64,000 nt of DNA from Isoperla grammatica (GCA_945910005.1 OX246746.1:41192635-41256634), one strand, 5' to 3'; shown: positions 24,410-38,481, numbered from the stretch's first letter. Made by a program: numbers and translations. Notes: generated by a model from the letters alone, not told the origin.

Positions 24410-25405
24410 CACGCCTCTTTCTATATTAACCTATTAATTAGATGAGCGAGGCGTAGCGGAGTATGTGTGCGTGTGCGTGTGCGTGTGTGTGTGCGCTAAA
24501 TTTTGATCGTCGCGCACAGGTCGAACGGCTTGACATATTTGGCTGAAAGTTTTGGTCAACACTCGTGACCACTAAACCCGATCCTGTTCAGATAACTAGC
24601 AAAATTCGTCAAGATGCCAATCTAAAAAAAAATTAATTGCTAAAACAAAAATGTTTGTTTATTTATGTATTTCAATTAAAATTTACACACGGATTTCAAT
24701 GCATTTTTATGCGTAGATCCACAATGACGGTACCAACACTTGATAACACTTTCAAAATTGTAACTTTAACCGCCATGTCATAAAAAATTGTTTGTTTACG
24801 GCAAATTATTTCTTCATTTTTACAGTGTTCCACCGATATGATTCGCATTTGCGGACCCTTGAAGTTAAATTTACATAGTATCACCAAAACTAGCGTACTT
24901 ACTCAGACCTTTCTCAATCTGTATTTGGAATTTCGTTAACTTTCATAGAATGACTACAATGACGTGTTATGTTTGATAACTTTCACGGCAAACATGCGAA
25001 AATGAAAACTAAGAATTTAGTCGACAATAATCCAGTTTCAATTTGTTTTAATTAAAAATTACAGAGAGATTTGAATAACGTTTTACAATAACGTTTCCTG
25101 CAACAGGATTAACAGTAATATCTACATTATATATTTTTGTATACCCGGATAAGTTCAACGGTTTTTTAATTAGCGCATTTTCAGTAGAGTACTGTTTCAT
25201 GAAAACTCTTAAAACCATTGAACCATTAAAAAACCTTAAACCATTAAACCTTAAAACTATTAAAAGGGGAAACCCTTTTCGGTTGTATTTCGACTATAAG
25301 TTCACATCAACATTCACCCAGTGAACTGTATTTTTAACTTTTCGAAATTCATAAAGAAATCATAAGTTTATTTAAAGTGATTTTTTATAATTTTTTTAAT
25401 TTCCA
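24410..25405 (+). repeat. dispersed repeat, longer copy 2
   Basis: The right half (24925-25405) matches copy 1 at 22295-22750. The left part starts near GCGAGGCGTAGCGGAG, runs through a GTGCGTGTGCG tract, and contains the phrase GTCGAACGGCTTGACATATT. Copy 1 lacks that left part, so copy 1 is 5'-shortened. No terminal inverted repeats or coding frame were found. An (ATT)n tract follows. Confidence 0.7.
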
Positions 25406-25427
25406 GAAGCACGAAGCAGAAGCATTA

Positions 25428-25590
<163 letters not shown>

Positions 25591-27802
25591 TTAATGTTTT
25601 AATGATAGGCCTATACTTTCAGATATCCATTTGAGACTGCCAAAAGTGCGTCTGTATTATATCAGAGCCCTGGTTCACCCTCCTATTTTTAATTAAGTGC
25701 ACAAGTTCTAGGCAGTTCCTGGCTGCAACTTTTTACTTGGTTGAAGTCGGATTCCTGGCGCTACTTTATGTGGTGTTAAGTGATAAATTAGCTCAAAAGA
25801 AAGATCTAAGATACATTGGTTCATGCAAGGCTAGAAATTTGTTAGAGACGACATGAAAATGTGCAACATTTCTAACGGGAATAACTATAACGACGGACTA
25901 GCTCGTTGCAATGTCCGATCAATGCAACAACGGTAACGAGCGGTCTAAATCACGTGACCGAGATATCCGAACAAGTCCGACTGCTAATCTGACAATAAGA
26001 GAATTAATTAGGCGAAGATTTATTTTCTACAACGAAGAAAAATCCCAAAATACGAGGAATGAAGTAAAGCTAAAGATGTTAGTGCATCACAGAAAATGAC
26101 AAATGATTAATTGGACTTGGAGACATAATTATACAAGAAGAAACTGTCTCAAAATGACATAGATTTATTGATGGTAGTCCGTATATAGGCCTACACGGAA
26201 TGAGAGCGACACCGTTACTTGTTTATTTTGAGGAAAATAACGTTTCTTGTTCAGACATATTTAAAAATAGTTAATTTATCATCAAACATTTTAAAATAAA
26301 ATCATTTTGAAGGTCCAAAATCTCCAGTTCTAAGTGTCCATCACGAGCTACAATGAGCCTCCTAATCAATGAAGTAATTTTCGTAACCAAATTGCAAGTA
26401 AAGTGATTACAAGCATGATGCTACTGGCTCGATGTTGGTGAACTATTGAAATCTTTTTTTCAAACTGTTCAAGTAGGGTTCGGTGATGACCAATGTATGA
26501 AAACTGCACGAAACCTCTCTTACCCACCATTTTTGGGAAATGTACCAGAGACTTCCTCTTCATATGAGGACCACAATACTGCCACAATAATTTGACTTTG
26601 AATGACTACAGAGCCTATCGTTTAAGCCAACTGTTGTATGTTCTTTGAATCTCGAGATCTAAACTGTTAAATTTGTAAGTAAGCCGTCAAGAAAAGCCAA
26701 ATCTACTAACTACCCCATCTTACGCGATCAACTTCAAAAGGTTTTCCAGGCGCGTTGGGGACCACTGGTTTAGATAGAGCCGTAGATTGTTACTTTGGGT
26801 GTCTCATACCACAACAAACAAAACAATGCGCCATTATAGTCGGCAAAACCTTGTTCATGGACTCGTTTTTTTAAATTCTGTTAACAATCTAAATTTAATT
26901 TAAATTAAAAACATTGTTTAAATAATTTGCATGGGAATAATTATGAAATTAGGGCTGTCGTAGCAACGAGTACTTTATAGAATAATACTCTGTGTTTAAA
27001 GTTAATCCTTGTAACTTTCAGTGTAGATAAAGCACTTAATTACATTTCTTTGTATACACGGACAAGAATTGTCATCTCAAACTAGTGGTTATTATAATGT
27101 CAAGGTGATATTAATGTAAATTAAAATATTTTGCCGACTGGAACTCAACCTCAGAACTGATATGAATCAGAGGTTTTGTCTCAAACCTCAAAGCAAAAAA
27201 AACACCATCGCTATTTTGTCATATAGTATGACACCATAACAATATATAAAAATAAATCACTGGTAGAAATGTCAACACACATGAGTCTATTAGAACTGAG
27301 AACCACGACGGTAAAACTATTCGTCCAGTAAGTTGTTCGTAGTGACTGAGACTGCTGAGAGACCTGCTATGCACTCGGCCCAAAGGGACGTGGGTCACAT
27401 TTCGTTACAATTTGCCTGGATGTATATTGGACGGTCCCAACTTGGCGCTAAATACAAAACTGGGGGCAGAAAACTACAAAATATGAGGAAATGAATGACT
27501 ACGTACCAATTAGTATTTAGTAATTATCTTTCAATTAGCAATGATTTGGATTTCCAAACTAGCTATACAGACTGTTTACATTGAAATTTTTTGGGGGAAA
27601 GTATTTTTCGAACAACCTACAGAACCATTAAAACTGGTGCTGCTGAAATCTTAAAACTGTTTTTTATTTTTAAATCTATCCGACTTGCATTATATGACAT
27701 GAAATTTTCTTTTATTCTATAACAAGTAATTTCAGCCTTCATGAATTGAAATCGCGATTTCTTATGTAGTAAATATAGCTACTCCCGCCTGAGCAATGCC
27801 TT
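25591..27802. other. unique AT-rich DNA up to the assembly gap
   Basis: About 2.2 kb with scattered short open frames, such as 25911-26099 plus and 26366-26587 minus, none with a recognisable domain. TAGGCCTA occurs near 25606 and 26186. I see no gene. Confidence 0.5.
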
Positions 27803-28002
27803 NNNNNNNNNNNNNNNNNNNNNNNNNNNNNNNNNNNNNNNNNNNNNNNNNNNNNNNNNNNNNNNNNNNNNNNNNNNNNNNNNNNNNNNNNNNNNNNNNN
27901 NNNNNNNNNNNNNNNNNNNNNNNNNNNNNNNNNNNNNNNNNNNNNNNNNNNNNNNNNNNNNNNNNNNNNNNNNNNNNNNNNNNNNNNNNNNNNNNNNNNN
28001 NN
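27803..28002. other. assembly gap, 200 N
   Basis: Exactly 200 N, a round number suggesting a placeholder of unknown true length. The right edge falls inside the 14-bp tandem array, so the gap was probably caused by that array. Confidence 0.98.
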
Positions 28003-28182
28003 AGCGTTCAGCGCTCGGCGTTCAGCGCTCAGCGTTCAAGCTCAGCGTTCAGCGCTCGGCGTTCAGCGCTCAGCGTTCAGCGCTCAGCGTTCAGCGCTCA
28101 GCGTTCAGCGCTCGGCGTTCAGCGCTCAGCGTTCAGCGCTCAGCGTTCAGCGCTCGGCGTTCAGCGCTCAGCGTTCAGCGTC
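28003..28182. repeat. 14-bp minisatellite GCGTTCAGCGCTCA, about 13 units, edge of gap
   Basis: Units are GCGTTCAGCGCTC followed by A or G, with one shortened unit (TTCAAGCTC) near 28034. It contains the palindrome AGCGCT. The left end is hidden by the N gap. The apparent Ser/Ala/Gln-rich frame across it is an effect of the repeat. Confidence 0.95.
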
Positions 28183-30251
28183 GGCAGTTCGCACTTTACC
28201 CGTTATATCCGTGCACTATGTTATACAGCGATGAATGAAGAACTCAAAAACGACCATTATTAAGTGTTAATGGTCTAACGCTGCATTAACCGACAGTCTT
28301 ATAATTATGAAAGTAATGCAATTGTTCCATGTAGTATGCAAGTGTATTATTGTGGGACAAGATACCAACACAATGACAAAAAAGTATAACTTAACACTGT
28401 ACACAATATGGAATATGAGTTATAATTATTAATGTTGGCGATGTGTTAATAGCTATATATATAGTTATGGTATATAAACGTAAGGAATTACATTTTTAAA
28501 TTGCAAAAGTAAATAGTTTTGATTTTATTTCAAAGTATAAAGTTCACATTTTGTCTTTCCCGCTCTTTTATTAAGAGAGAGTATGACGTCATAAATTTGT
28601 TCATAGCATTGTTTATGAATTAACTTACCAAGAACTATTCCACGACCTTCAGATGATTGTTTAAAAGTAATTAATGAACGCACTTGAAACAAAATTGAAT
28701 TGAAATAATCCTGCTTAAGATCACATAACATACAAAACGTGATATTTGTTTTATGATTGGCTGCCCGCTAATACCACAGATAAGGGATTGTAGGGTCTGT
28801 GCTAATAACATGCACGAAGTAATTCCCCAATTTTTCCGCCCGCCATAATGACAATATCAATTTTCTGCTGAATTTAGTAAAATAATATAACATTTTCTGA
28901 AACACAAAAATAAAATAAAACATCATAAATCGGAATAAAATAAGTTAATGTTCCCTATTCAATAAGCTTATCGCCTTGAAATCATAAAATAAGCTATCTG
29001 TATTGCGTTTGTGTTTTACTCAATGCTGGACGATATTATAACATCGTCCCGCAAATAAATCATATTCAGGAGAATTTATGTGAAGACATCAATTGTCACG
29101 TATAACTTATTCTCTCTCCTCGTCATTATGCTATCATTATGCATTGCGCATCATTATATTCCGTAACAATCCACTTCAAAACTTTTAGTTTAAAAAGTTC
29201 TTTACCCCGAACTGTGTTTCGATAAATATTCGGTATCAGAGAAAAGCAAAATTCGACTGAAACAGACCCTTCACAAAATTTAATCAATAGGGGACGAATG
29301 AGCGTAATATATAGGTGTGTCGGTGGGTCTATGAAACAATATAGACAACTCAATTAGATAGAACATACACTAATGCATTGTGGGGGCTGAGTGGAGGGGG
29401 AGACAAGCAGGCAGTCGGCAGCTAAAACACAAACTACATTATTAAGTCTAGTTTCTACCACCAAACGGCCTAGGCCTACATTATCTCTCTATCTCACCGG
29501 CAGACTGCATGCTTGGCCTATAGGCCTAAAGAACAGCTAAGCTCCAAACACCTACAACTTGAAATCCAGAGACCATAACTATTGTGCCTGACAGATCTGA
29601 ACCAAGTTAGGTCGGATCGTGCGTGAAGATAAGTGTTATGAAGTACGGTTATGCAATGAAGCGTATCGAGATGAGAAATATATTGAACGCTCGTAGAAAA
29701 GCACGCGGCTACAAAAACAACTATATATATATATATATATCATTATGCAAAATTCTCTTCTAGTCAGTGTTCGTTTTTGTTTTTGTTTCTTTGCTAGTTG
29801 TTTTACGTCTATATGTTGTCATGTTTCTATTATTTTCATTGATTTTTAATTTTGCCCCATGAGAATGAGATGTGCAATCTTCGCGAAACGCAGGGTCAAT
29901 AAATGTGTAATATCAACGTGGTAACTTGACTGTAACATAATTCAATACATATATAGGCATAATAAAACACTGATGAGATTTTCGTGGCCAGAATTTATGT
30001 TAATAAAATTAAAATATCTGCGGGTTAGTCGTCCTACCTTCATATTGCCAACGTTTCAGGAAACTTATGGTCGCTATCCTCAGGGGCGCAAATATTCTAA
30101 ATGTATTGTCATATAGGCCTAAACATATGTATATTACTATTATTTGCCATTCTTGGGTTCAATCCGTGTAAAATATATCAAATAAGACAAAGTAATAAAA
30201 TAAATATATATGAAGGATGTTTTCGTAGAAATAATCTGACGACTGAAAACA
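28183..30251. other. unique AT-rich DNA
   Basis: No coding region is recognisable. Short frames (28525-28731 minus, 29126-29353 minus) are AT-driven. There is a short (TA)n at about 29722-29740 and TAGGCCTA at 29471, 29521 and 30114. An inverted CCAAT sequence (GATTGGCTG) lies near 28756 without an associated gene. Confidence 0.5.
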
Positions 30252-30435
<184 letters not shown>

Positions 30436-32274
30436 AATATTGATATCAATACAAAACCTGGCACCGTCACCAATACCATGGTAGGGTAGTTTGCTCTTCT
30501 GTTAACGGTACTCATACTATAGCTTTAGATTATATATTTAAGTGAAGGCATATGTCGTGCTAGCCAATCATAAATCAAGCCTCAGACCTTAGCCCTGCAC
30601 CCAGCCAATCGGCATTCAGCACACTGATAGGAACCCATTCAAATTATAGGTTTGCATATCAGCAAGTTTAATAAACTATTTTGAAATATAAACTGTAGGT
30701 CTTAGGAAAAGAACATTAGAGGTAGTTCTAGGTGGTCTGTTTTTCAAATTTCAGACATCACAGCAGACATGCTAGATCAATTTCAGAAACTTGAATGGAA
30801 TATAATAAACACTGATTTCCATTATAATTCGTAAGACGTATACATTTATTAAGCGTATAGTTACCACTAAATAACTATCAGGTTTCCTTATTTCCTTTCT
30901 ATACATAAAGTGCGAAGGTCAAGAATCAATAGTAATCGTAAAATGTATCTATGCAACGGTTGATAATAGTATTTAGATAAAATGTTCGTATTAGTGGAGA
31001 GTTCTCTTTTATTGCATCGTTTATTCTTTATTCTCGCTTTCATAGATGTATGTTGAGAGTTTTCTGGGTTGTTTTCACGCGAAGGCACATAGTAAATATT
31101 TCTAGTTTCAGGCGGAAGAAATGATGGACCAAATATTTAATCGAGCCAAAAGGTAAAAAATAAAAAACGATACAAACGCGTGGTTATTCTAATTATATAT
31201 ATATATATATATATTACTATATAGTATAGTCCTTAGATATACTATACTATATAGTCAAAAATTATCGAGTGTCAAATTTAGTGCCAAAACGATCCAATTC
31301 TAAATTTCAAACTTACATTTATTTTTACAGTTGATGACAAATTCATACACTTCGGTTAAAGCATTAAAGCCTTGCAGTAGCTGCTGAGCCATGCAGACTT
31401 CACACGGCAAAAAACGATCGCAACCACTCTGTCGAGTTGACCAACTTGACAGTAAAATATGAATGCGTTATTTAGGTTAGGTCGAAAATTAAGATAAATA
31501 GCTTTTAATTTGTGTAATTGTTGTGAAGTCGGGCACTAATTGATGGTTCCTGGTTAACCAGTGACTTTGAAAAATTAGAGTAATTTACAATAATGTGTCC
31601 GATAACCAAACCTTTGATGTTTTAATTTGTTCAATGACGAACCCTAAAGGAGTTTACTGCATGCCAACTCTAGTATACCTGGAGATCTCTCTGACAGTGC
31701 AGGTGCACAATATGCACGATACTCTAATCCCGCACCAGAATACTGATGAAATGTCTTGGAATGGAGTCCTTGGATGTTCCTTTTTATGAATATTTCCAAA
31801 GAGATTAACATCAAGACACCAGACATTTCAACAACAAATATATTCAAACTAATTTATTTCCATTTCCAACGCATACAAATTTCTAAGATAATATGAACTT
31901 TAGGAAGTGAAATGCACCAAAAGGATGATTTTGTCAATTGTTGTGGCAATGGCACAAATATACATCGTGGCGTTCAAAATGATTTTTGTGAAGATAAAAG
32001 AGAACATTTGCCATATTTTTAGAGCTATTTTCCATATTTTTAGAGCTATTTTTTTATATTCGATTAATATAAGTATATTGCTTGAACGCTAAATGTGATG
32101 ACATGACTCTGAACATCTGTGACAGTGTCGCAGCTGATTGGTTCAAGCTGCTTCTCTCATTTGTGACGTATTTCCTGCTTCACCGAGGCCGACTCGAAAA
32201 AGATTAAGCCCAAGTTGTGACATAGTTGATTACAAAAAAGTCCTCACTTAAATTGATTGTTTAACATTTGTAAA
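30436..32274. other. unique AT-rich DNA
   Basis: Two CCAATC boxes lie near 30565 and 30604 in GC-richer sequence, but no gene could be attached to them. The rest holds short incoherent frames. A near-exact doubling of TTTTTAGAGCTATTTT sits at about 32017-32053. Confidence 0.5.
31216..31255. repeat. perfect 15-bp inverted repeat with 10-bp loop
   Basis: ACTATATAGTATAGT at 31216-31230 is the exact reverse complement of 31241-31255. It lies just after a TA run, so it may be a product of AT slippage; it is too AT-rich for a terminator claim. Confidence 0.85.
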
Positions 32275-32418
32275 ATGGCCACATTATGTGCCAAGACTAA
32301 ACCACTCTCGACAGATGAACCACGCCAGGAACTATCTACGGGCACTATACTCACTTCAGACATCCCTGGATGTGGAAGAGGCCCACGTAGCTGCATGACG
32401 CTCATGTGCAAAACTTAG
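32275..32418 (+). CDS. weak candidate short ORF, 47 codons
   Basis: An ATG in good context (AAAATGGCC) opens a 47-codon frame ending at TAG 32416-32418. It begins MATLCAKTKPLSTDEPRQEL and has a balanced amino-acid composition unlike the Phe/Ile-rich shadows around it. Upstream at about 32137-32170 are an inverted CCAAT (GATTGG) and GTGACGTA, a CRE-like half site. I recognise no family. It could be a first exon, a micropeptide, or chance. Confidence 0.15.
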   Translation: MATLCAKTKPLSTDEPRQELSTGTILTSDIPGCGRGPRSCMTLMCKT

Positions 32419-35071
32419 TTAGACGGAAGAATTTTGAATTCGTAGCAAAATTTACACTTTAGTTATTTTGCGGGAAGGAAAACATTGGAAATATTAGAAA
32501 GAAAAGTGCAGCTATCGTTTTGTAGTGAAACGGGCATTTAATTTTAGTACATATAAATTTGGTATTTGAAAACCCTGTTTTACTATCGCATGCTACCGTT
32601 CTGACTGATAACTAAGCGTGATAAGTATATGTAAATACATGCAATATGCATTCTGTTAAATATACCTAGGCCTTCGTTAACAGATGTTTTCAGGTATCCA
32701 GTTTCAAATTGACGTGAATGCACTTTATAGAGTTTCTTTATATAGTCGAAATAACAAAAGCATACGTCATTAATCTCCATTGTGCTCTTATATCTTATGG
32801 ATTACGTTAATTATTTCTATTTCAGTGAAGTTACTTTGTAGTTTGTATACGTTAGTTCTTTGTGTATTGTAAGACTGCACACATAACGTTATGTTCTCTT
32901 CGCTCGTATTGCTGAAATAATCTGCAACTTACATCGAAGGTACAAATTGCCCTGTTATGTCATAAACAGCTTATTGACTAAATATATGCACAAATACAAT
33001 ACGCGTATTTATTATTGAGGGTATTCACAAACGTGTGTAAAACTCAAGCTAAACAATCATGACGAAGTGAAAGATGCTAAGATGGAAAATAAAAATAGTT
33101 TTAGTTCGTGTACGAATGTAGCAAGATAAGACATACACACATAAATAACCTTATACACGGCAATGTTATTTATGTAAAACATAGATTTCTCTAAAGTCGG
33201 CCTACTACCCTACTAGCCTAGTCATCCACTACGACTCGAAGCTTAAGAGTAAAACATCTACGACTCATTCAGACAACTTATATTATTTTTTCCAATTTAC
33301 GTAACAGGTCAACTTTAGATTGAAAATTTCACCCTGAAAAATGCTTTTCTTTTAAAACTCGACGTACGCGGATCTTGCAATGTGTGCGCATACTATACAG
33401 TCCACAAGGTGATCATAACGCACTAGATACTAGATACTAGATACTAGATACTAGATACTAGATACTAGATACTAGATACTAGATGTGGTAGAGACGGATG
33501 GAGTAAATAAGCTTACATAGTCTTTGAAAACGGCGCAAAGGGAGTCGATTAGCTTTCATTCGCTTGCCTGACAATAATGGATTGCGATTCGCCCTTTTGG
33601 ATGCACTAAGGGCTGGTTCAGGGGTGAGCTATAGGGGTTGGGTTAAAAAAGGGCATTGAAGTTCACAGCAAGGGGCTCCCCAAAACTCAACAATAGACGA
33701 GACAAAGGGATAGAAGAGGACGGGAGAATCCAAAATGTCTGAAACACTTTTTGTTAGACTTTTTATACTGAAATTCACAGTATTTCTATGTAGGCCTATG
33801 GAACCTGGAATTTTTCAAGACGTGGGTTTTGAAGTTCAACTTTGTGTTTCAGGTTTCGGATTCATTTTCCACCTGTCGGCGTGGGGTAGGCGAAAGGAAG
33901 AAAAAGCAAAACCACTTCCAGACACCAGACAACCGAAATAAAATAGAAATGTAAATGTCAGACTACTATGTAATCCTCTCTACGCTAGGATTGACCTTAG
34001 TGGGGGCATTAAGTGATTATGTGTGACGTCCTTGTGGCATCAAGGTCAAAGTACACATTAGTGATACACAAGTTGCATCTCGAAACCCGTTCAACTGACA
34101 CTAGAAGCAGGAAGACGCCAGTGAGCCAATCGGCAAACAAAACACATTATTTTATTCACTTACATAGACATTTTCAAAAATGATAAAGGATTCTCAGACT
34201 GAGCTAATCACGGTCCTCTAAATCTTCAATGACAACCATTAATGCACAACAATATTAACCAGTTTTCAAATGTTACGCCAAAGTTAATTCTTCAATGTTG
34301 TGCATTGTTTTCATTAGCTATGTTTACATGTAAGACCGAACTTAGAACCAGGCTGAAAACTGTCATAGCCGCTGACGTTTAGATGAAGTGTACCCGAACT
34401 TGATTTCGGTCTCGCATCAACACCCTTTTCACTTGTTTATTTTGGTCGTACATAACTCGACTTTTTCCTTCTGCCATATACAATTAATTTAAAGATGCAT
34501 CCCGACGAACAAAAGTTACAAGCTGTTGTAATATTTACAACTTACAACTTACTTGAAGATTTAGAAGACCGTGATAACCTCTATCTAAGGGTCCTAGATC
34601 AATTTTGAAAATGGTTTATTGTGTATATATTGATTGAGAGTTAAATCTAGTCTCTAAACGCAGAGATACCTGTCAAATAAGATAAGATAATACATAAATT
34701 GAAGAGTTGTATATCTGATTTTTTGCAAAATACAAAGTATATTTTAGTTATGAATAATTTACTTATATATATTAACTGTGTTGTTAAAAGATAAATATGC
34801 GCATGGGTAACATTGGTTACCCAGCAAGCCTTTACCTTCAAAGTTGCTCCTGATTTTAATTCTTTTCTGACGGAACTTGAAGTGCTACAACATATTATTA
34901 CATAAACGTGATCTACGAGTTTTCTTCTGCAAGTAAAGTTACAGGAAAGTACTAGTGCTATTTAATTTGATCTTAAATCGCATTTAAGTTTGGTTGTTTT
35001 GTTAGTTCTTCAGGGCTTGGTCTCAAATTAAAAAACAGTTGAAAATAGCTCATTTGACAGCTATTGTAGCC
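32419..35071. other. unique AT-rich DNA
   Basis: Nothing is recognisable apart from a small 7-bp repeat at 33422. The frame at 33735-33941 (plus) has mixed composition, but I know no family for it. TAGGCCTA lies at 33791. Confidence 0.5.
33422..33484. repeat. (ACTAGAT)n, 9 units of 7 bp
   Basis: A perfect 7-bp tandem repeat ending at GTGGTAG. Each unit overlaps the palindrome CTAG. Confidence 0.97.
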
Positions 35072-38000
35072 TGATACGTGTATACCAGGCTATACGTGTA
35101 TACCAGGCTATACGTGTATACCAGGCTATACGTGTATACCAGGCTATACGTGTATACCAGGCTATACGTGTATACCAGGCTATACGTGTATACCAGGCTA
35201 TACGTGTATACCAGGCTATACGTGTATACCAGGCTATACGTGTATACCAGGCTATACGTGTATACCAGGCTATACCAGGCTATACGTGTATACCAGGCTA
35301 TACGTGTATACCAGGCTATACCAGGCTATACGTGTATACCAGGCTATACGTGTGTACCAGGCTATACGTGTATACCAGGCTATACGTGTATACCAGGCTA
35401 TACGTGTATACCAGGCTATACGTGTATACCAGGCTATACGTGTATACCAGGCTATACGTGTATACCAGGCTATACCAGGCTATACGTGTAAACCAGGCTA
35501 TACCAGGCTATACGTGTATACCAGGCTATACGTGTGTACCAGGCTATACGTGTATACCAGGCTATACGTGTATACCAGGCTATACGTGTATACCAGGCTA
35601 TACGTGTATACCAGGCTATACGTGTATACCAGGCTTTACGTGTATACCAGGCTATACGTGTATACCAGGCTATACCAGGCTATACGTGTATACCAGGCTA
35701 TACGTGTGTACCAGGCTATACCAGGCTATACGTGTATACCAGGCTATACGTGTGTACCAGGCTATACGTGTATACCAGGCTATACGTGTATACCAGGCTA
35801 TACGTGTATACCAGGCTATACGTGTATACCAGGCTATACGTGTATACCAGGCTATACGTGTATACCAGGCTATACCAGGCTATACGTGTATACCAGGCTA
35901 TACGTGTATACCAGGCTATACCAGGCTATACGTGTATACCAGGCTATACGTGTATACCAGGCTATACCAGGCTATACGTGTATACCAGGCTATACGTGTG
36001 TACCAGGCTTTACGTGTATACCAGGCTATACGTGTGTACCAGGCTATACGTGTGTACCAGGCTATACGTGTATACCAGGCTATACGTGTATACCAGGCTA
36101 TACCAGGCTATACGTGTATACCAGGCTATACGTGTATACCAGGCTATACGTGTATACCAGGCTATACGTGTATACCAGGCTATACGTGTATACCAGGCTA
36201 TACGTGTATACCAGGCTATACGTGTATACCAGGCTATACGTGTATACCAGGCTATACGTGTATACCAGGCTATACGTGTATACCAGGCTATACCAGGCTA
36301 TACGTGTATACCAGGCTATACGTGTATACCAGGCTATACGTGTATACCAGGCTATACGTGTATACCAGGCTATACGTGTATACCAGGCTATACGTGTATA
36401 CCAGGCTATACGTGTATACCAGGCTATACGTGTATACCAGGCTATACGTGTGTACCAGGCTATACGTGTATACCAGGCTATACGTGTGAACCAGGCTATA
36501 CGTGTATAGCAGGCTATACGTGTATACCAGGCTATACGTGTATACCAGGCTATACGCGTATACCAGGCTATACGTGTATACCAGGCTATACGTGTATACC
36601 AGGCTATACGTGTATACCAGGCTATACGTGTATACCAGGCTATACGTGTATACCAGGCTATACGTGTATACCAGGCTATACGTGTATACCAGGCTATACG
36701 TGTGTACCAGGCTATACGTGTATACCAGGCTATACGTGTATACCAGGCTATACCAGGCTATACGTGTATACCAGGCTATACCAGGCTATACGTGTATACC
36801 AGGCTATACCAGGCTATACGTGTATACCAGGCTATACGTGTATACCAGGCTATACCAGGCTATACGTGTATACCAGGCTTTACGTGTATACCAGGCTATA
36901 CCAGGCTATACGTGTATACCAGGCTATACGTGTATACCAGGCTATACCAGGCTATACGTGTATACCAGGCTATACCAGGCTATACGTGTATACCAGGCTA
37001 TACGTGTATACCAGGCTATACGTGTATACCAGGCTATACGTGTATACCAGGCTATACGTGTATACCAGGCTATACGTGTATACCAGGCTATACGTGTATA
37101 CCAGGCTATACGTGTATACCAGGCTATACGTGTATACCAGGCTATACGTGTATACCAGGCTATACGTGTATACCAGGCTATACGTGTATACCAGGCTATA
37201 CGTGTATACCAGGCTATACGTGTATACCAGGCTATACGTGTATACCAGGCTATACGTGTATACCAGGCTATACGTGTATACCAGGCTATACGTGTATACC
37301 AGGCTATACGTGTGTACCAGGCTATACGTGTATACCAGGCTATACGTGTATACCAGGCTATACGTGTATACCAGGCTATACGTGTATACCAGGCTTTACG
37401 TGTATACCAGGCTATACGTGTATACCAGGCTATACGTGTATACCAGGCTATTCGTGTATACCAGGCTTTACGTGTATACCAGGCTATACGTGTATACCAG
37501 GCTATACGTGTGTACGAGGCTATACGTGTATACCAGACTATACGTGTATACCAGGCTATACGTGTATACCAGGCTATACGTGTATACCAGGCTATACGTG
37601 TATACCAGGCTATACGTGTATACCAGGCTATACGTGTATACCAGGCTATACGTGTATACCAGGCTATACGTGTATACCAGGCTATACGTGTATACCAGGC
37701 TATACGTGTATACCAGGCTATACGTGTATACTAGGCTATACATGTATATTAGGCTATACGTGTATACCAGGCTATACGTGTATACCAGGCTATACCAGGC
37801 TATACGTGTATACCAGGCTATACGTGTATACCAGGCTATACGTGTATACCAGGCTATACGTGTGTACCAGGCTATACGTGTATACCAGGCTATACGTGTA
37901 TACCAGGCTATACGTGTATACCAGACTATACGTGTATACCAGGCTATACGTGTATACCAGGCTATACGTGTATACCAGGCTATACGTGTATACCAGGCTA

Positions 38001-38349
38001 TACGTGTATACCAGGCTATACGTGTATACCAGGCTATACGTGTATACCAGGCTATACGTGTATACCAGGCTATACGTGTATACCAGGCTATACGTATATA
38101 CCAGGCTATACGTGTATACCAGGCTATACGTGTATACCAGGCTATACGTGTATACCAGGCTATACGTGTATACCAGGCTATACGTGTATACCAGGCTATA
38201 CGTGTATACCAGGCTATACGTGTATACCAGGCTATACGTGTATACCAGGCTATACGTGTATACCAGGCTATACGTGTATACCAGGCTATACGTGTATACC
38301 AGGCTATACGTGTATACCAGGCTATACGTGTATACCAGGCTATACGTGT
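35072..38349. repeat. 18-bp satellite TATACGTGTATACCAGGC with 10-bp short units
   Basis: About 3.28 kb. The regular unit is 18 bp. In two dozen or so places a 10-bp unit (CCAGGCTATA) appears because the CGTGTATA part is missing. Point variants include GTGTACC, GGCTTTACG, AAACC, GAACC, TAGCAGG, GCGTATACC and a diverged pair near 37730-37750. Short units are frequent in the left half and near 36750-36975 and are almost absent right of 37800. The very long plus-strand frames (hexapeptides such as YTRLYV) arise because 18 is divisible by three, and they shift at each 10-bp unit. I do not regard them as genes. Confidence 0.98.
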
Positions 38350-38354
38350 CCCGA

Positions 38355-38481
38355 GACAACCTTACAGATGCTGGCGTCATAGACGAGTGGTTCGGGGCCG
38401 ATGAGCGAGCCCCAATTAAAAATACTGACCTGTGATTGGCCACGAGTCCCCGTCCATGACGAAAGCATCTGTAAGGTTGTC
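38355..38481. mobile_element. short inverted-repeat element beside the 18-bp array
   Basis: Arms 38355-38372 and 38464-38481 are perfect 18-bp inverted copies (GACAACCTTACAGATGCT). With two mismatches the pairing extends to CGTCAT on the inner side. The interior holds a second small hairpin, GGGGC with GCCCC. The whole is 127 bp and lies five bases from the end of the 18-bp satellite. It could be a MITE or a structured fragment. No target duplication was found. Confidence 0.6.

Noticed and set aside
35072..38349. Very long plus-strand open frames (up to 956 codons) of hexapeptide repeats
   Set aside because: The 18-bp period keeps frames open automatically. Several frames on both strands are open together, and 10-bp units shift the frame repeatedly.
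38355..38481. Hammerhead-ribozyme-like arrangement (GATGAG and GAAA between complementary arms)
   Set aside because: The core reads CCGATGAG, not CUGAUGA, the residue after the stem is G where H is required, and stem II does not form beside GAAA. It is only an inverted repeat.
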